DNA of 64,000 bases from Shewanella loihica PV-4 (GTDB taxonomy: Bacteria; Pseudomonadota; Gammaproteobacteria; Enterobacterales; Shewanellaceae). Positions 20,114 through 28,188 of this stretch are shown piece by piece. The stretch spans positions 3,100,001 through 3,164,000 of the forward strand of contig NC_009092.1 in NCBI RefSeq assembly GCF_000016065.1, given 5' to 3'. Each line of letters opens with the position of its first letter. The first letter of the stretch is position 1. The notes below the pieces were generated by a model that worked only from the letters and a program-made list of their open reading frames with translations, did not search any database and was not told the origin of the DNA. The position numbers and the translations under genes are program-made.

Positions 20114-21127
20114 ATGACTGAAATTACCACTCTTACTCAATTTCTCAGCACGGCTAACACCCAATTCCAAGTCTATGATCTCGGCCGCCGGGTACAGCAT
20201 ATTGACATGATGGCCTTCTCCCAGATTGAGGCACTCCAGGCCCCTTATCCTTCGCCTATCCAAGGTCATGCCCAATTTGCCATCGTCTTCTGGGACGACT
20301 CCAACCAACACTTCATCTGGTTCTTAAAGCTCCCCCTGGATGAACGTGGCCTACTCTCACCAGCCCCGAGAACCCAGTTTATTCGTATGGTGATAGAGGC
20401 GCTGGGCAGCGATCCGACCCAGGCACTCTCACAAGATCAGCAGGACACGCTCGCCAACCATCCCTTCGCCTTCAAACCGAGTGCGGAGAAACTGGCGCTG
20501 TTCAACGCCTTGGTGCGTAAACAGCTGGGCCTACCTGCCTCGGCGCAATATGAATTTGCCTATCAATACCTATCGGGGCAGGTTTCGCCTGAGCGTTGGC
20601 AAGATGTGGGGTTACAGGGATTAGCGGATATCTGTGTGCGCGCCGCGGCGCTCGACCACAATGAGCAGCTGCTTAACGCCCTTGAGCACAGCGCGGATGA
20701 AGTCAAGATAGCCCTGTGCCAACAGCTAGAGCACATCACACTCGATGCGCCATTAGCCGAGCGGCTGTTAAGCGCGTTTTATCAGGGCAGTCCCGAACAG
20801 AAACTCTATTATCTGCGCGCCCTGGCCTCGGCGCCAGCCCTTGCACAGCAAGCGATACAATATCTGGATGAGCAAGATGCGCTGGATGACAACGCCTTGA
20901 TCACCATAGCTGGCCGAAACTGGACCGCATTAAAAGACGACCAGACTCGCAAGATCTATCTCGAGGCCTTAGCAAAACAACCCCAGGGCTTTTTTAACCA
21001 GATCTTTGCTGATATTGTGGCAATTCCAGCGATACGAACTCAACTCTTGATGGCATTAAGAGACAGCGAGCGCAGCCAGGCTCTCGCCAATGCCATAGGT
21101 GGACTCTTTAGGGTGACCAAAGCATGA
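20114..21127 (+). CDS. DUF3549 family protein
   Basis: Function unknown. A 337-residue soluble protein with no signal peptide or membrane segment; the second half (about residues 160-330) is entirely helical and leucine/alanine-rich, resembling HEAT-like repeats. The N-terminal half begins ITTLTQFLSTANTQFQVYDL and matches the DUF3549 pattern of Shewanella and Vibrio. It is translationally coupled to the DUF3301 gene, whose ATG overlaps its stop, so the two products probably act together. Confidence 0.85.
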   Translation: MTEITTLTQFLSTANTQFQVYDLGRRVQHIDMMAFSQIEALQAPYPSPIQGHAQFAIVFWDDSNQHFIWFLKLPLDERGLLSPAPRTQFIRMVIEALGSDPTQALSQDQQDTLANHPFAFKPSAEKLALFNALVRKQLGLPASAQYEFAYQYLSGQVSPERWQDVGLQGLADICVRAAALDHNEQLLNALEHSADEVKIALCQQLEHITLDAPLAERLLSAFYQGSPEQKLYYLRALASAPALAQQAIQYLDEQDALDDNALITIAGRNWTALKDDQTRKIYLEALAKQPQGFFNQIFADIVAIPAIRTQLLMALRDSERSQALANAIGGLFRVTKA

Positions 21128-21513
21128 TGACAGACTTTTTAATGATCGCCGCGCTGGTGATCATTGCCGCCTTCTTCTGGCAATTACGCCAGATGGCCGA
21201 ACTGAGCCGGGTATTTGCCAGCAGTGAATGCAAGAAGCAGCGAGTGCAACTCCTGGCTATCGCCATGGAATCGGCCCGCCCCAGTGTGGGCGGAAGCAGC
21301 GGACTGACCTGGAAAGCCAAGTTCTTGATGGAGTTCAGCACCGACGGTATCAATCAGTATCGCGCCCATATCTGGATGCATGGTAAGAAGATAGAGAAGA
21401 TTCAGTGGCCAATCTTTCCCGAACCCGAATGGTTGCAAGCCCCTGAGGCGCGAGGTTCTGTCGGCGGTAGTTGTGGCAGTCGCGGCGGTTGCAACTCAGG
21501 CGGCTGCAAGTAA
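21124..21513 (+). CDS. Membrane-anchored DUF3301 protein with Cys/Gly-rich tail
   Basis: Function unknown. The 129-residue protein has one N-terminal membrane helix (FLMIAALVIIAAFFW), then a short soluble domain ending in a Gly/Cys-rich tail (GSCGSRGGCNSGGCK) with three cysteines that could bind metal or form disulphides. The ATG overlaps the stop of the DUF3549 gene (ATGA). The MITE-like repeat lies about 80 bp downstream. Confidence 0.85.
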   Translation: MMTDFLMIAALVIIAAFFWQLRQMAELSRVFASSECKKQRVQLLAIAMESARPSVGGSSGLTWKAKFLMEFSTDGINQYRAHIWMHGKKIEKIQWPIFPEPEWLQAPEARGSVGGSCGSRGGCNSGGCK

Positions 21514-21590
21514 GCCATCAAGCTCGCATCGACAACTGCCTGGCATTCCAATGCTTACTCACATTATTGCTCGACTGGCAGCCATGCATA

Positions 21591-21752
21591 ATACCAATCG
21601 TAGTAAATAACTGAGCATGCTAGCTTGTTAAAACGTCCGATAACGGTGTTATCATTTTTGATAGTAGAATAACTACTTATCAAAAAATTCTGCCGTATTC
21701 TCGAACGTTTTTCCCGCGCTATTTCTGTTCACTTACTTACCGTGATTGGTAT
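21591..21752. repeat. Palindromic MITE-like intergenic repeat, 162 bp
   Basis: The ends are inverted copies: ATACCAATCGTAGTAAATAA at the left and the complement of ATACCAATCACGGTAAGTAA at the right. The similarity continues inward, so the whole element can fold into one long imperfect hairpin centred near 21672, around TGATAGTAGAATAACTACTT. It has no coding capacity. Elements with ACCAATC/GATTGGT ends are common between genes in Shewanella and related marine genera (recalled, not searched). A target duplication was not clear. Confidence 0.7.
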
Positions 21753-21802
21753 AAATCCAGGCACCTGCTATTACAACAGAACTCCAGTTCTAAAACCCAG
21801 AT

Positions 21803-21836
21803 AAAGAAAAAGCGCGGCTCAATTAAGAGTCGCGCC
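21803..21836 (-). terminator. Terminator of csrB copy 1
   Basis: Minus-strand stem GCGCGACTC / GAGCCGCGC (one mismatch) with a 6-nt loop, followed by T4CT3. Confidence 0.85.
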
Positions 21837-22216
21837 TTCTATCTTTTTCGCTAAGCAATCCAGCTATTTTAGTGCTCCCTGCTCCAACCTTGCGAATTTA
21901 TGCTCCTTGCATCTTCCTTGGTCCATCTATTCCTTGTACCTTTTAGCACTTCCATACTAAGGTACCGTCCCTGAGCTTGGTCATCCATTTACCAAGTTTG
22001 CTTAATCCCTAAGCATGTCCAATCTCTTCCTTGGGATTCCTTTCCTACACTCCTTGTCATCTGCCATCCTAGGCAGATATCCATCTTCCGTGAGTGTTTG
22101 GCCTTCCCTAGTTGTCGACTCTTCCGTGAGTTGCCATCCTTGTACCATCCTTGCCATCATCATCCTGATGATGTGTAGGTCATCCTGACCCGTCCTTGCG
22201 CATTCATCCTTGAACA
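21803..22216 (-). ncRNA. csrB1: CsrB-type CsrA-sequestering small RNA, copy 1
   Basis: A roughly 410-nt RNA predicted to titrate the translational regulator CsrA. On the minus strand there are about 27 GGA motifs, many as AGGA or CAGGATG in loops of short perfect hairpins. Examples in plus-strand coordinates: CATCATCAtccTGATGATG (22155-22173), GGTCAtccTGACC (22078+100, that is 22178-22190) and ATCTGCC/GGCAGAT enclosing ATCCTA (22059-22078). The 3' end is a Rho-independent terminator at 21806-21836. The -10 (TAGAAT) is at 22223-22228, placing the start near 22216. A UvrY-like box lies about 180 bp upstream. Exact ends are estimates. Confidence 0.85.
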
Positions 22217-22385
22217 CTGTTAATTCTAGCGTCCCTGTCGCCCAATAATAGGGATGGAAAAAATTCTGCTTAAGAAGTCACATTATTGCCATCTTACCGC
22301 TTAACTATAAGCGCATGAATTTCAAAACAAATAAACACCATTGCAGATATAGATAGCATGTTATCAGCTTTATCTCGCACATCAA

Positions 22386-22403
22386 TGTAAGAGATGTCTC
22401 ACA
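22386..22403. promoter_or_regulatory. UvrY/GacA-type activator box of csrB copy 1
   Basis: TGTAAGAGATGTCTCACA, an 18-bp near-palindrome that matches the GacA/UvrY consensus TGTAAG-N6-CTTACA at 11 of 12 half-site positions. Its centre lies about 178 bp before the predicted RNA start, the same distance as in copy 2. Confidence 0.75.
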
Positions 22404-22514
22404 CGGCGGCGGGCACTTTCTGTGAGCAAAGGCCAACTCCAGCAAACCCTTTCACTCAATGCCCCCAGAACTCTGGATTCACTAGCTAAAAAGAGGGGCT
22501 AAAAAAATCGAGCA

Positions 22515-22549
22515 GAAAAAGAAAAGGCGCACTATAAAGTGCGCCTTTC
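22515..22549 (-). terminator. Terminator of csrB copy 2
   Basis: Perfect stem AAAGGCGCAC / GTGCGCCTTT with a 6-nt loop; a T-rich run follows on the minus strand (22515-22522). Confidence 0.9.
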
Positions 22550-22980
22550 TATACTCTTGTGTTAGCCATCCTGCTATCGCCGTGCTCCCTGCATCATCCT
22601 GATCACATCGGCATCCTGCCGTCTCCAATTCCTGAGACATCCTGTCTTATTCTTCCCTGGGTGGTCGACTCATTCAACCACGCTCCCACATCCTATGGGC
22701 TCCAACGCGTCCTGCCATTATCCTTTTATGCTTACTCTTACCTGTTCCCTGGTAAGCAACTCCTTGATAAACAGTCCTTGGTTACACTCACAATCCCTTG
22801 AGTGGCAATCCTTTTAGAAAAGTCCTTTTAGCAATAGTCCATTTCACGATAATCCCTATCGCCTATCATCCTAAAGCATCCTGCTCTCATCCATGATGTT
22901 AAGATTCTCGCTTCCTCGACAATCTTGCTATCCTTGGCTTTCCTTCGCCATCCGTATTGCTTAAGTAAGCTCCTTAACTT
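22515..22980 (-). ncRNA. csrB2: CsrB-type CsrA-sequestering small RNA, copy 2
   Basis: A roughly 465-nt RNA on the minus strand with about 29 GGA motifs. Clear loop-presented sites include CGGCAtccTGCCG (22609-22621), AGACAtccTGTCT (22635-22647) and ATCAtccTGAT (22593-22603), plus a larger CTTACC/GGTAAG hairpin near 22735-22756. It ends in a perfect 10-bp terminator stem. The -10 (TATACT) is at 22987-22992, so the start is near 22980. The spacer between the two RNAs (about 22217-22514) holds the regulatory region of copy 1. No convincing protein is coded here on either strand. Confidence 0.85.
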
Positions 22981-23148
22981 GAGTTCAGTATACTTACCGC
23001 TGCGCCAGAATGTACGCCATCAGAAACAATTGTGAACAGCTTAAATTTCAACCGCAGGCAAGTACACAGTTAACTTATTGAACATTAATGAGATTCAAAT
23101 ATCCGCAGGCGAAAACAGGGGTAATTTCAGGAGAAAGACTCACATGTT

Positions 23149-23166
23149 TGTAAGCGATCTCTCACA
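23149..23166. promoter_or_regulatory. UvrY/GacA-type activator box of csrB copy 2
   Basis: TGTAAGCGATCTCTCACA, again an 11/12 match to TGTAAG-N6-CTTACA. Centre about 177 bp before the predicted start of copy 2. The hexamer GATCTC in the middle also resembles the E. coli csrB site. Confidence 0.75.
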
Positions 23167-23237
23167 AACGGCTTGGCAAATTGTGAGTAGGCACATCTTA
23201 AGGGCTTTATAATGATGTCTGTGATCACACGACCTCC

Positions 23238-23254
23238 CCCGCGACAGTCGCGGG
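23238..23254. terminator. Short hairpin after the Mpo1-like gene
   Basis: CCCGCGA / TCGCGGG with a 3-nt loop, 9 bp past the stop of the Mpo1-like gene. No T-run, so it is at best a weak terminator isolating that transcript from csrB copy 2. Confidence 0.4.
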
Positions 23255-23263
23255 ATAAAGCTG

Positions 23264-23563
23264 TCATCGACGGCCCGTTAGCCACTGGGCCAACATCACC
23301 CAGTCGGCAAAGAAGCTGTATAAGGGGTACTCGAAGGTTGCGGGCCGGTTTCGCTCAAACACGAAATGCCCTATCCAGGCTGCGCCATAACCCAGAACAG
23401 GCAGCAGCCAGAGCAGCCAATACTTGGCTAGCACTATGGCCACCACCAGGAGCGCGATCACCGACAGGCTACCCACATAATGCAAGGCGCGGCATCTGGG
23501 ATCCCTATGTTGCGACAGATAGAAGGGATAGAAGTCTTTGAAGTTGGTGTAGCGCTTACTCAA
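23264..23563 (-). CDS. Mpo1-like/DUF962 membrane protein
   Basis: Small membrane protein of the DUF962/Mpo1 family; the yeast member Mpo1 is a dioxygenase in fatty-acid alpha-oxidation, but bacterial members are uncharacterised. Family features are FYLSQHRDPRCRALHYVGS, two membrane helices (LSVIALLVVAIVLAKYWLLW) and the second histidine motif WIGHFVFERNRPATF, which would hold metal ligands. I chose the TTG at 23563, which has GGAG 8 nt upstream and overlaps the GNAT gene by 8 bp (99 aa). An upstream in-frame ATG would lie inside the GNAT gene and adds no conserved sequence. Confidence 0.83.
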   Translation of the reverse strand: MSKRYTNFKDFYPFYLSQHRDPRCRALHYVGSLSVIALLVVAIVLAKYWLLWLLPVLGYGAAWIGHFVFERNRPATFEYPLYSFFADWVMLAQWLTGRR

Positions 23564-24206
23564 TCTCAGGGCTCCGGTAGAAAAGCAGCTCGCCCGGCAC
23601 GCCACCTATGACGAGGCGCTCGATGGGGGCAAAATCCATGGAGGAAAACAGATGAGCATGATCATCCTGGGTCACATAAACCCCAACCCCTTCGAGCTCT
23701 GGTTGCTCGTCGCACCAGCTCATCACCGCCTGGATCAAACGTCTACCTAACCCCTTATGCTGCTCTATCGGTGTGACGGCAATAAACTGCAATATGCCAC
23801 ATTGAGTGCTGGGTAGATGCTCTAGAATCGAAGATTCTTTCTTCATCAGCGCCTGGGTCGACTGCCAGCCGGCGCTCAGCAACATCTTTAGGCGCCAATG
23901 CCAGTATCTGGCCTCCCCCAATGGCACCTGCTGGGTCACGATACAGGCCAAGCCAATCAGGCGCTCCTCCTCAAACAGGCCGATCAATGCCTGCTCCTCT
24001 TGCCATAGGGTGTGCAGTTCCTCGCGAATGGCACCGCGTAACTTCTGCTCATATTGCGCCTTGTCTCCCTTATGTAGGGCGGCAATAAAGAAGGGGTCAT
24101 CATGGTAGGCGTTATAGAGAATCGAGGCGGCGACGCGTAGGTCTTCGGCGGTTAAATAGACAGCTTTATAGGTTTCGTTAACAGGTGGGGTAGCTGTTGT
24201 CATCAT
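23556..24206 (-). CDS. GNAT family acetyltransferase
   Basis: Probable acetyl-CoA-dependent N-acetyltransferase; substrate unknown. Motif A is visible as LQFIAVTPIEQHKGLGRRLI (acetyl-CoA pyrophosphate loop QHKGLG) and motif B near VGVYVTQDDHAHLFSSMDF. It is 216 aa from the ATG at 24206, with AAGGA 9 nt upstream; an earlier in-frame start (24242) lacks such a site. It overlaps the Mpo1-like gene by 8 bp, so the two are cotranscribed. Confidence 0.87.
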   Translation of the reverse strand: MMTTATPPVNETYKAVYLTAEDLRVAASILYNAYHDDPFFIAALHKGDKAQYEQKLRGAIREELHTLWQEEQALIGLFEEERLIGLACIVTQQVPLGEARYWHWRLKMLLSAGWQSTQALMKKESSILEHLPSTQCGILQFIAVTPIEQHKGLGRRLIQAVMSWCDEQPELEGVGVYVTQDDHAHLFSSMDFAPIERLVIGGVPGELLFYRSPEIE

Positions 24207-24346
24207 TGCTGTTATTCCTTGATCCAGATCAACATGGTCCAATGTAACAAGCTTGTAAAAAAGTGCAAACTTTAATCGATTCGAAACTTTATCAATTTAT
24301 CGCATACTAAATAGAAGCACCTCATCACCAACTAGCGAGGGATAAG

Positions 24347-24577
24347 ATGGACATCACACAACCGGATTTAGCCACCCTATTTGACCAACTCGGCCTGCCG
24401 AGTGAACCCGATGCCGTTGAGGCTTTCATCAAGCAGCATTCCATCGCCGCGGAGATCCATATCGCCGAGGCCCCCTTTTGGACCCAGGCCCAGAGGCATT
24501 TTTTAGCCGAAGCCTTAGCAGAAGATGCCATGTGGACAGAGGTGATCGATCACCTCGATGCCCAGCTTCGCACTTAG
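24347..24577 (+). CDS. DUF2789 family protein
   Basis: A 76-residue helical cytoplasmic protein of unknown function. The family pattern is seen in PDLATLFDQLGLPSEPDAVE and the central IHIAEAPFWTQAQRHFLAEA. GAGGGATAAG precedes the ATG. It is a single-gene unit with a terminator about 100 bp downstream. Confidence 0.88.
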   Translation: MDITQPDLATLFDQLGLPSEPDAVEAFIKQHSIAAEIHIAEAPFWTQAQRHFLAEALAEDAMWTEVIDHLDAQLRT

Positions 24578-24680
24578 ATAGCGAAGCTTAAACATCCTCT
24601 TATGACTCGGGTATCTGGGACTAAAGAATAGGCTTAAAAATTAGGCTTCGAAAAGTCTCACTTGTGAATGGCTTATACAA

Positions 24681-24711
24681 AAAAGGCAAGCCGAACTGGC
24701 TTGCCTTTTTA
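24681..24711. terminator. Bidirectional terminator between the DUF2789 and DUF3192 genes
   Basis: Stem AAAAGGCAAGCC / GGCTTGCCTTTT with a 5-nt loop and A/T tracts on both sides; the flanking genes converge on it. Confidence 0.9.
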
Positions 24712-24726
24712 CTAAAGAGTATCCCA

Positions 24727-25098
24727 TTACATGTTGTGGTAAGCCTTCTCACCCCAGCCCACGACGCGATTGTCTGTGATCACGATAGGCGTACATTCAT
24801 CCTTGGTGGTGGTGCCATCTTCGCGCGTACGCTGGGTACGATAGTAGAGCACGTTGATCGTCTTATCTTGCTTGGTATAGGCCTCGTTAAAATCGGCGGT
24901 GCCCATAAGTGTCATCACCTGATCGCGCGTCATCCCCAAGGACAACTTAGACAGGTTCACACGATTCTGCTCCTGCACGCGCTCCCAAGAATTACCCGTG
25001 CTCCAGCCCTTGTCACCTTCACCCACATTCAATACACACCCAGATAGCGCTAAACTGGTCGCGCCGAAGACCAATGCTGTTATTAATTTTGTTTTCAC
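24727..25098 (-). CDS. DUF3192 lipoprotein
   Basis: Predicted lipoprotein of unknown function. A signal peptide ends in the lipobox LALSGC, so the mature protein of about 100 residues would be lipid-anchored. It contains a SmpA/BamE-like segment, LSKLSLGMTRDQVMTLMGTA, and NVLYYRTQRTREDG. The likely start is the GTG at 25098, with AGGA 7 nt upstream; another GTG two codons earlier is too close to that site. The BamE-like motif suggests a small envelope protein, but no role is shown. Confidence 0.85.
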   Translation of the reverse strand: MKTKLITALVFGATSLALSGCVLNVGEGDKGWSTGNSWERVQEQNRVNLSKLSLGMTRDQVMTLMGTADFNEAYTKQDKTINVLYYRTQRTREDGTTTKDECTPIVITDNRVVGWGEKAYHNM

Positions 25099-25246
25099 TT
25101 TCACGTCCTGTTTATCTATTATAACTGGATTCAGGTAAAGCAAAGCTTATGCCAAACAGATATACCTATAATTTTCAACATCTTGAAGCAAACCCAAGAA
25201 TCAAGAGTATGTCTGTCAGGCTAAAAAGTAAGGAATTTCACCAATC

Positions 25247-25582
25247 ATGAGTCCACTCGAACAGGTGCTGGTCGCCGCACGTAAATTGAGTCTGGCGGGT
25301 AAGCCTCCCAGCCTGGCATTGATCAAGGCAAGTCTGGGCAACTCGCTGCCCATGCCTATCCTGGTTCAAGGATTACAACGCTTTAAATCTATGTCAGCCG
25401 ATGAGCAGGCGGCGATAGTGGTAACCACAAGCGCTCCAGCAGCAAATGTCCAAAGCGACGACGCTATGCCAACGCTGGCCCAGCTCGCCGAGCAGGTTGC
25501 CAGGCTCACAGCCAATCAACAGGCCTTGGTTGAGCGTATCAGCGAACTCGAAGCCAAATTAAGCAACAAGGACCCTCACTGA
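25247..25582 (+). CDS. Conserved hypothetical protein with C-terminal coiled coil
   Basis: Not recognised beyond its being a Shewanella-type conserved protein. The N-terminal 50 residues (LEQVLVAARKLSLAGKPPSL, then IKASLGNSLPMPILVQGLQR) look like a small helical, possibly DNA-binding domain. A variable Ala/Thr linker follows, and residues about 77-107 form a coiled coil rich in Q, L and E. The stop overlaps the ATG of the DUF2310 gene by one base, so they form a tight two-gene operon, perhaps acting together on nucleic acid. Confidence 0.75.
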   Translation: MSPLEQVLVAARKLSLAGKPPSLALIKASLGNSLPMPILVQGLQRFKSMSADEQAAIVVTTSAPAANVQSDDAMPTLAQLAEQVARLTANQQALVERISELEAKLSNKDPH

Positions 25583-26355
25583 TGCACGTGGTGGAACTCA
25601 GATTCGAGTGTTTTGACAACACCACTATCACGGCCGCCGAACGCGCGATTAATGGTCTGCTGGAAGCCTACCGGGCCAATGGCCAGGTACTAGGCCGTGA
25701 ATTTGCCGTGGCCTTCAACGAAGGGGAGTTCAGGGTGCGCCTGCTGCTGCCAGAAAAGAGTAGCCTAGCCAAACGATTCAACAGCCCCTGGGTCAATTAC
25801 GCGCTCGAGGAGCTTACCCAGGCTAAGCTGCTGCATCCAAGGGAAAAATATATCGGTCAGGATATCAACTCTGAAGTCAGCAGCACAGAGACGCCCAGCT
25901 GGCAACTGCTCTACACCAGCTATGTACACATGTGCTCGCCGCTACGAAACGGCGATACCCTGCAACCGATTCCCCTGTATCAGATCCCCGCAACCTTCAA
26001 CGGCGATCACAAGCGGGTGATCAAGTGGCAAACCGAATGGCAGGCCTGCGATGAGCTGCAGATGGCGGCGGCCACCAAGGCGGAGTTCGCCGCCTTAGAT
26101 GAATTGAGCCAGTGTGACAGCGACCTGTTTCGCCGCGGCTGGGATCTGCGTGGACGCATCGAATACCTCACCAAGATCCCCACCTACTACTATCTCTATC
26201 GCGTAGGTGGCGAGAGCCTGGCCGCCGAGCAGCAAAGGCCCTGTCCACGCTGCGGCAACACCCACTGGTTATTGGAAACCCCTTTGTTGGATCTGTTCCA
26301 CTTCAGATGCGACAACTGCCGCATCGTCTCCAACATCTCCTGGGATCACCTTTAA
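25582..26355 (+). CDS. DUF2310 zinc-ribbon protein
   Basis: Function unknown. Most of the 257 residues match the DUF2310 pattern (ELRFECFDNTTITAAERAIN at the start, YTSYVHMCSPLRNGD in the middle). The C-terminus is a zinc ribbon with paired CPRCG and CDNCR motifs, about 30 residues apart, a fold often used for nucleic-acid binding. It is coupled to the upstream coiled-coil protein by a one-base overlap. Confidence 0.87.
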   Translation: MHVVELRFECFDNTTITAAERAINGLLEAYRANGQVLGREFAVAFNEGEFRVRLLLPEKSSLAKRFNSPWVNYALEELTQAKLLHPREKYIGQDINSEVSSTETPSWQLLYTSYVHMCSPLRNGDTLQPIPLYQIPATFNGDHKRVIKWQTEWQACDELQMAAATKAEFAALDELSQCDSDLFRRGWDLRGRIEYLTKIPTYYYLYRVGGESLAAEQQRPCPRCGNTHWLLETPLLDLFHFRCDNCRIVSNISWDHL

Positions 26356-26399
26356 CTGCAACTCTCTATTAGCGAGCAGTCTATCTCATAGCGGCCCAA

Positions 26400-27062
26400 C
26401 TATCTTTTAGCAATCAGATGTCGCCACATGGTCTTGAGTCGCTGCCAAATCCCGGGATGATCCGTCTCGGGCATAGGCGCTTCGACCGGCTTTTGTGGCG
26501 GGCAGACTCGCGGGCGAAGAGAGGCGATAAAATCCTCCAGGCTAGCGGCCAGTTGACGATGTGGCTGCTCCCCTGGGATCTCTATCCAGACGCTACCGGT
26601 CTCGTTCTCCACCACCAGCATCTCATCCCCCTCCCCAAGCACACCGATAAACCAGGTCGCAGGTTGTTTCAGCTTCTGCTTCATCATCAGATGGCCGATA
26701 AGGTTTTGCTGCAGATATTCGAAATCTTGTTGGTTCCAGGGCTGCAACAACTCACCCTCACCAAATTCAGATTCAAACATCAACGGCGCCGCAAAGTAAC
26801 GCCCGTAGAAGGCCTGTATGCTTGGATGCAGTGTGATTGAGAGGGCATGCTCTATGTTATCAAACGGCCCCTGGCTGTCGCGTTTTACCGCCTGCCACTG
26901 CACCGAACGCTCGGGCGAGGCATCGACCTTCTCCTGATCACACTCCAGCACGCAGGGAGAGGCCTCCCCCAGCGGGAAATAACGGGGCGATTCCCCCAAT
27001 TTATCGCTATAGGCTTGATGATAAAGCGTAAAAAATTGATCCAGTGCAGGCAAAGAAGACAC
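26400..27062 (-). CDS. syd: SecY-interacting protein Syd
   Basis: Peripheral inner-membrane protein that binds SecY and monitors SecYEG assembly in E. coli. The 220-residue protein begins at a GTG (27060-27062) with [17 protein letters not shown], and contains [20 protein letters not shown] and DNIEHAL, which are typical. The C-terminal stretch (residues about 185-220) is longer than in E. coli Syd (181 aa). It is divergent from queF, as in other gammaproteobacteria. Confidence 0.92.
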   Translation of the reverse strand: MSSLPALDQFFTLYHQAYSDKLGESPRYFPLGEASPCVLECDQEKVDASPERSVQWQAVKRDSQGPFDNIEHALSITLHPSIQAFYGRYFAAPLMFESEFGEGELLQPWNQQDFEYLQQNLIGHLMMKQKLKQPATWFIGVLGEGDEMLVVENETGSVWIEIPGEQPHRQLAASLEDFIASLRPRVCPPQKPVEAPMPETDHPGIWQRLKTMWRHLIAKR

Positions 27063-27091
27063 TTAGCAGTTACCCGAATTTTAAGTATAAT
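27063..27091 (+). promoter_or_regulatory. Candidate queF promoter
   Basis: TTAGCA (27063-27068), 17-bp spacer, TATAAT (27086-27091). It would start transcription near 27098, leaving a leader of about 25 nt, too short for a preQ1 riboswitch. Confidence 0.55.
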
Positions 27092-27122
27092 GTGCGCCTA
27101 TTTTGACATGGAAAAACGATTG

Positions 27123-27980
27123 ATGACACAGGTTCATGACCCTTATCGCGACGCACCCGCGTTGTCCAAACTGACCTTAGGTAAATCGACCGGCTATCAG
27201 GCCCAATACGATGCCTCCCTGCTACAAGGCGTACCACGCCAGCTCAATCGGGATGCCATCGCCTTAGGCGATACCCTGCCCTTCCATGGCGCCGACATCT
27301 GGACCGGCTATGAACTCTCCTGGTTAAACGCCAAAGGCAAGCCCATGGTGGCCATCGCCGAGTTTATCCTCGACTTCAACAGCGACAACCTGATCGAGTC
27401 CAAGTCTTTCAAGCTCTATCTCAACAGCTTCAACCAGACTCGTTTCGACTCCATCGAGCAGGTTCAGCAGACCCTGGCTAAAGATCTGTCGGCCTGCGCC
27501 GGCGGTGAGGTAGTGGTCAAGATCATCGAGCCAAAGCAATTCGCCCATCAGCGCGTCGTGGAACTGCCTGGCACCTGCATCGACGATCTGGATATCGAGA
27601 TCGACAGCTACGAATTCTCAAGCGACTACCTTATCGACAGCACAGACGACAAGAGCGTGGTGGCCGAGACACTCACCTCTAACCTGTTGAAGTCTAACTG
27701 CCTGATCACCTCTCAGCCCGATTGGGGCAGCGTGATGATCCGCTACCAGGGCCCAAAGATAGATCGCGAAAAATTGCTGCGCTACCTGATCTCCTTCAGG
27801 CAACACAATGAGTTTCATGAGCAATGTGTCGAGCGTATCTTCGTCGACCTCAAGCGCCTGTGTCACTGCGCCAAGCTGACCGTCTACGCCCGCTACACCC
27901 GCCGCGGCGGCCTAGACATCAACCCCTATCGCAGCGACTTCGAAAATCCACCCGAAAACCACCGACTGGCACGCCAGTAA
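27123..27980 (+). CDS. queF: NADPH-dependent 7-cyano-7-deazaguanine reductase
   Basis: Reduces preQ0 to preQ1 in queuosine synthesis for tRNA. It is the long bimodular (YqcD) type. The QueF motif [17 protein letters not shown] lies in the first half, and the catalytic cysteine is in [20 protein letters not shown]. It is 285 aa from the ATG at 27123; another ATG at 27108 would add five residues. An open frame runs further upstream to 26847, but it passes through the syd gene and the promoter and is not real. Confidence 0.95.
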   Translation: MTQVHDPYRDAPALSKLTLGKSTGYQAQYDASLLQGVPRQLNRDAIALGDTLPFHGADIWTGYELSWLNAKGKPMVAIAEFILDFNSDNLIESKSFKLYLNSFNQTRFDSIEQVQQTLAKDLSACAGGEVVVKIIEPKQFAHQRVVELPGTCIDDLDIEIDSYEFSSDYLIDSTDDKSVVAETLTSNLLKSNCLITSQPDWGSVMIRYQGPKIDREKLLRYLISFRQHNEFHEQCVERIFVDLKRLCHCAKLTVYARYTRRGGLDINPYRSDFENPPENHRLARQ

Positions 27981-27999
27981 CCTGGTGGATGAAGGATTG

Positions 28000-28023
28000 A
28001 GCCCGCATTAAGCGGGCTTTTTG
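28000..28023 (+). terminator. Rho-independent terminator after queF
   Basis: Stem GCCCGC / GCGGGC with a 5-nt loop and a T-tract, 20 bp past the queF stop. The 280 bp between it and the porin holds only the regulatory site listed next. Confidence 0.85.
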
Positions 28024-28172
28024 TTATAGAGACCCATTGAAGTGACAAAAGCGCTACACTCACCTCAGGTGCCACCTCATCTCACTTCATCTCACTTCAA
28101 TGTATGCAAAAAATATTATTTAGCACACCTTAAAAATACCACTTTAGAGATACCTCTAATTCAGTATAAGCT

Positions 28173-28188
28173 CATGATCTTTATCACA
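28173..28188. promoter_or_regulatory. Crp/Fnr-type site upstream of the porin gene
   Basis: CATGATCTTTATCACA matches the Crp consensus TGTGA-N6-TCACA at 8 of 10 positions, and also the Fnr consensus TTGAT-N4-ATCAA at 8 of 10. It lies 115 bp before the porin start. Which of the two regulators would bind cannot be decided by eye. Confidence 0.4.

Noticed and set aside
22002..22217. Minus-strand 71-codon frame
   Set aside because: It lies inside csrB copy 1 and is explained by the GGA-rich RNA; composition follows the hairpin motifs.
22559..22801. Plus-strand 80-codon frame
   Set aside because: Antisense to csrB copy 2; no ribosome site and no conserved protein pattern.
26847..27122. N-terminal extension of QueF
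   Set aside because: It would overlap syd and the TATAAT promoter; the conserved protein begins at 27123.
27063..27122. preQ1 riboswitch upstream of queF
   Set aside because: The predicted leader is only about 25 nt and no aptamer-like hairpin is seen.
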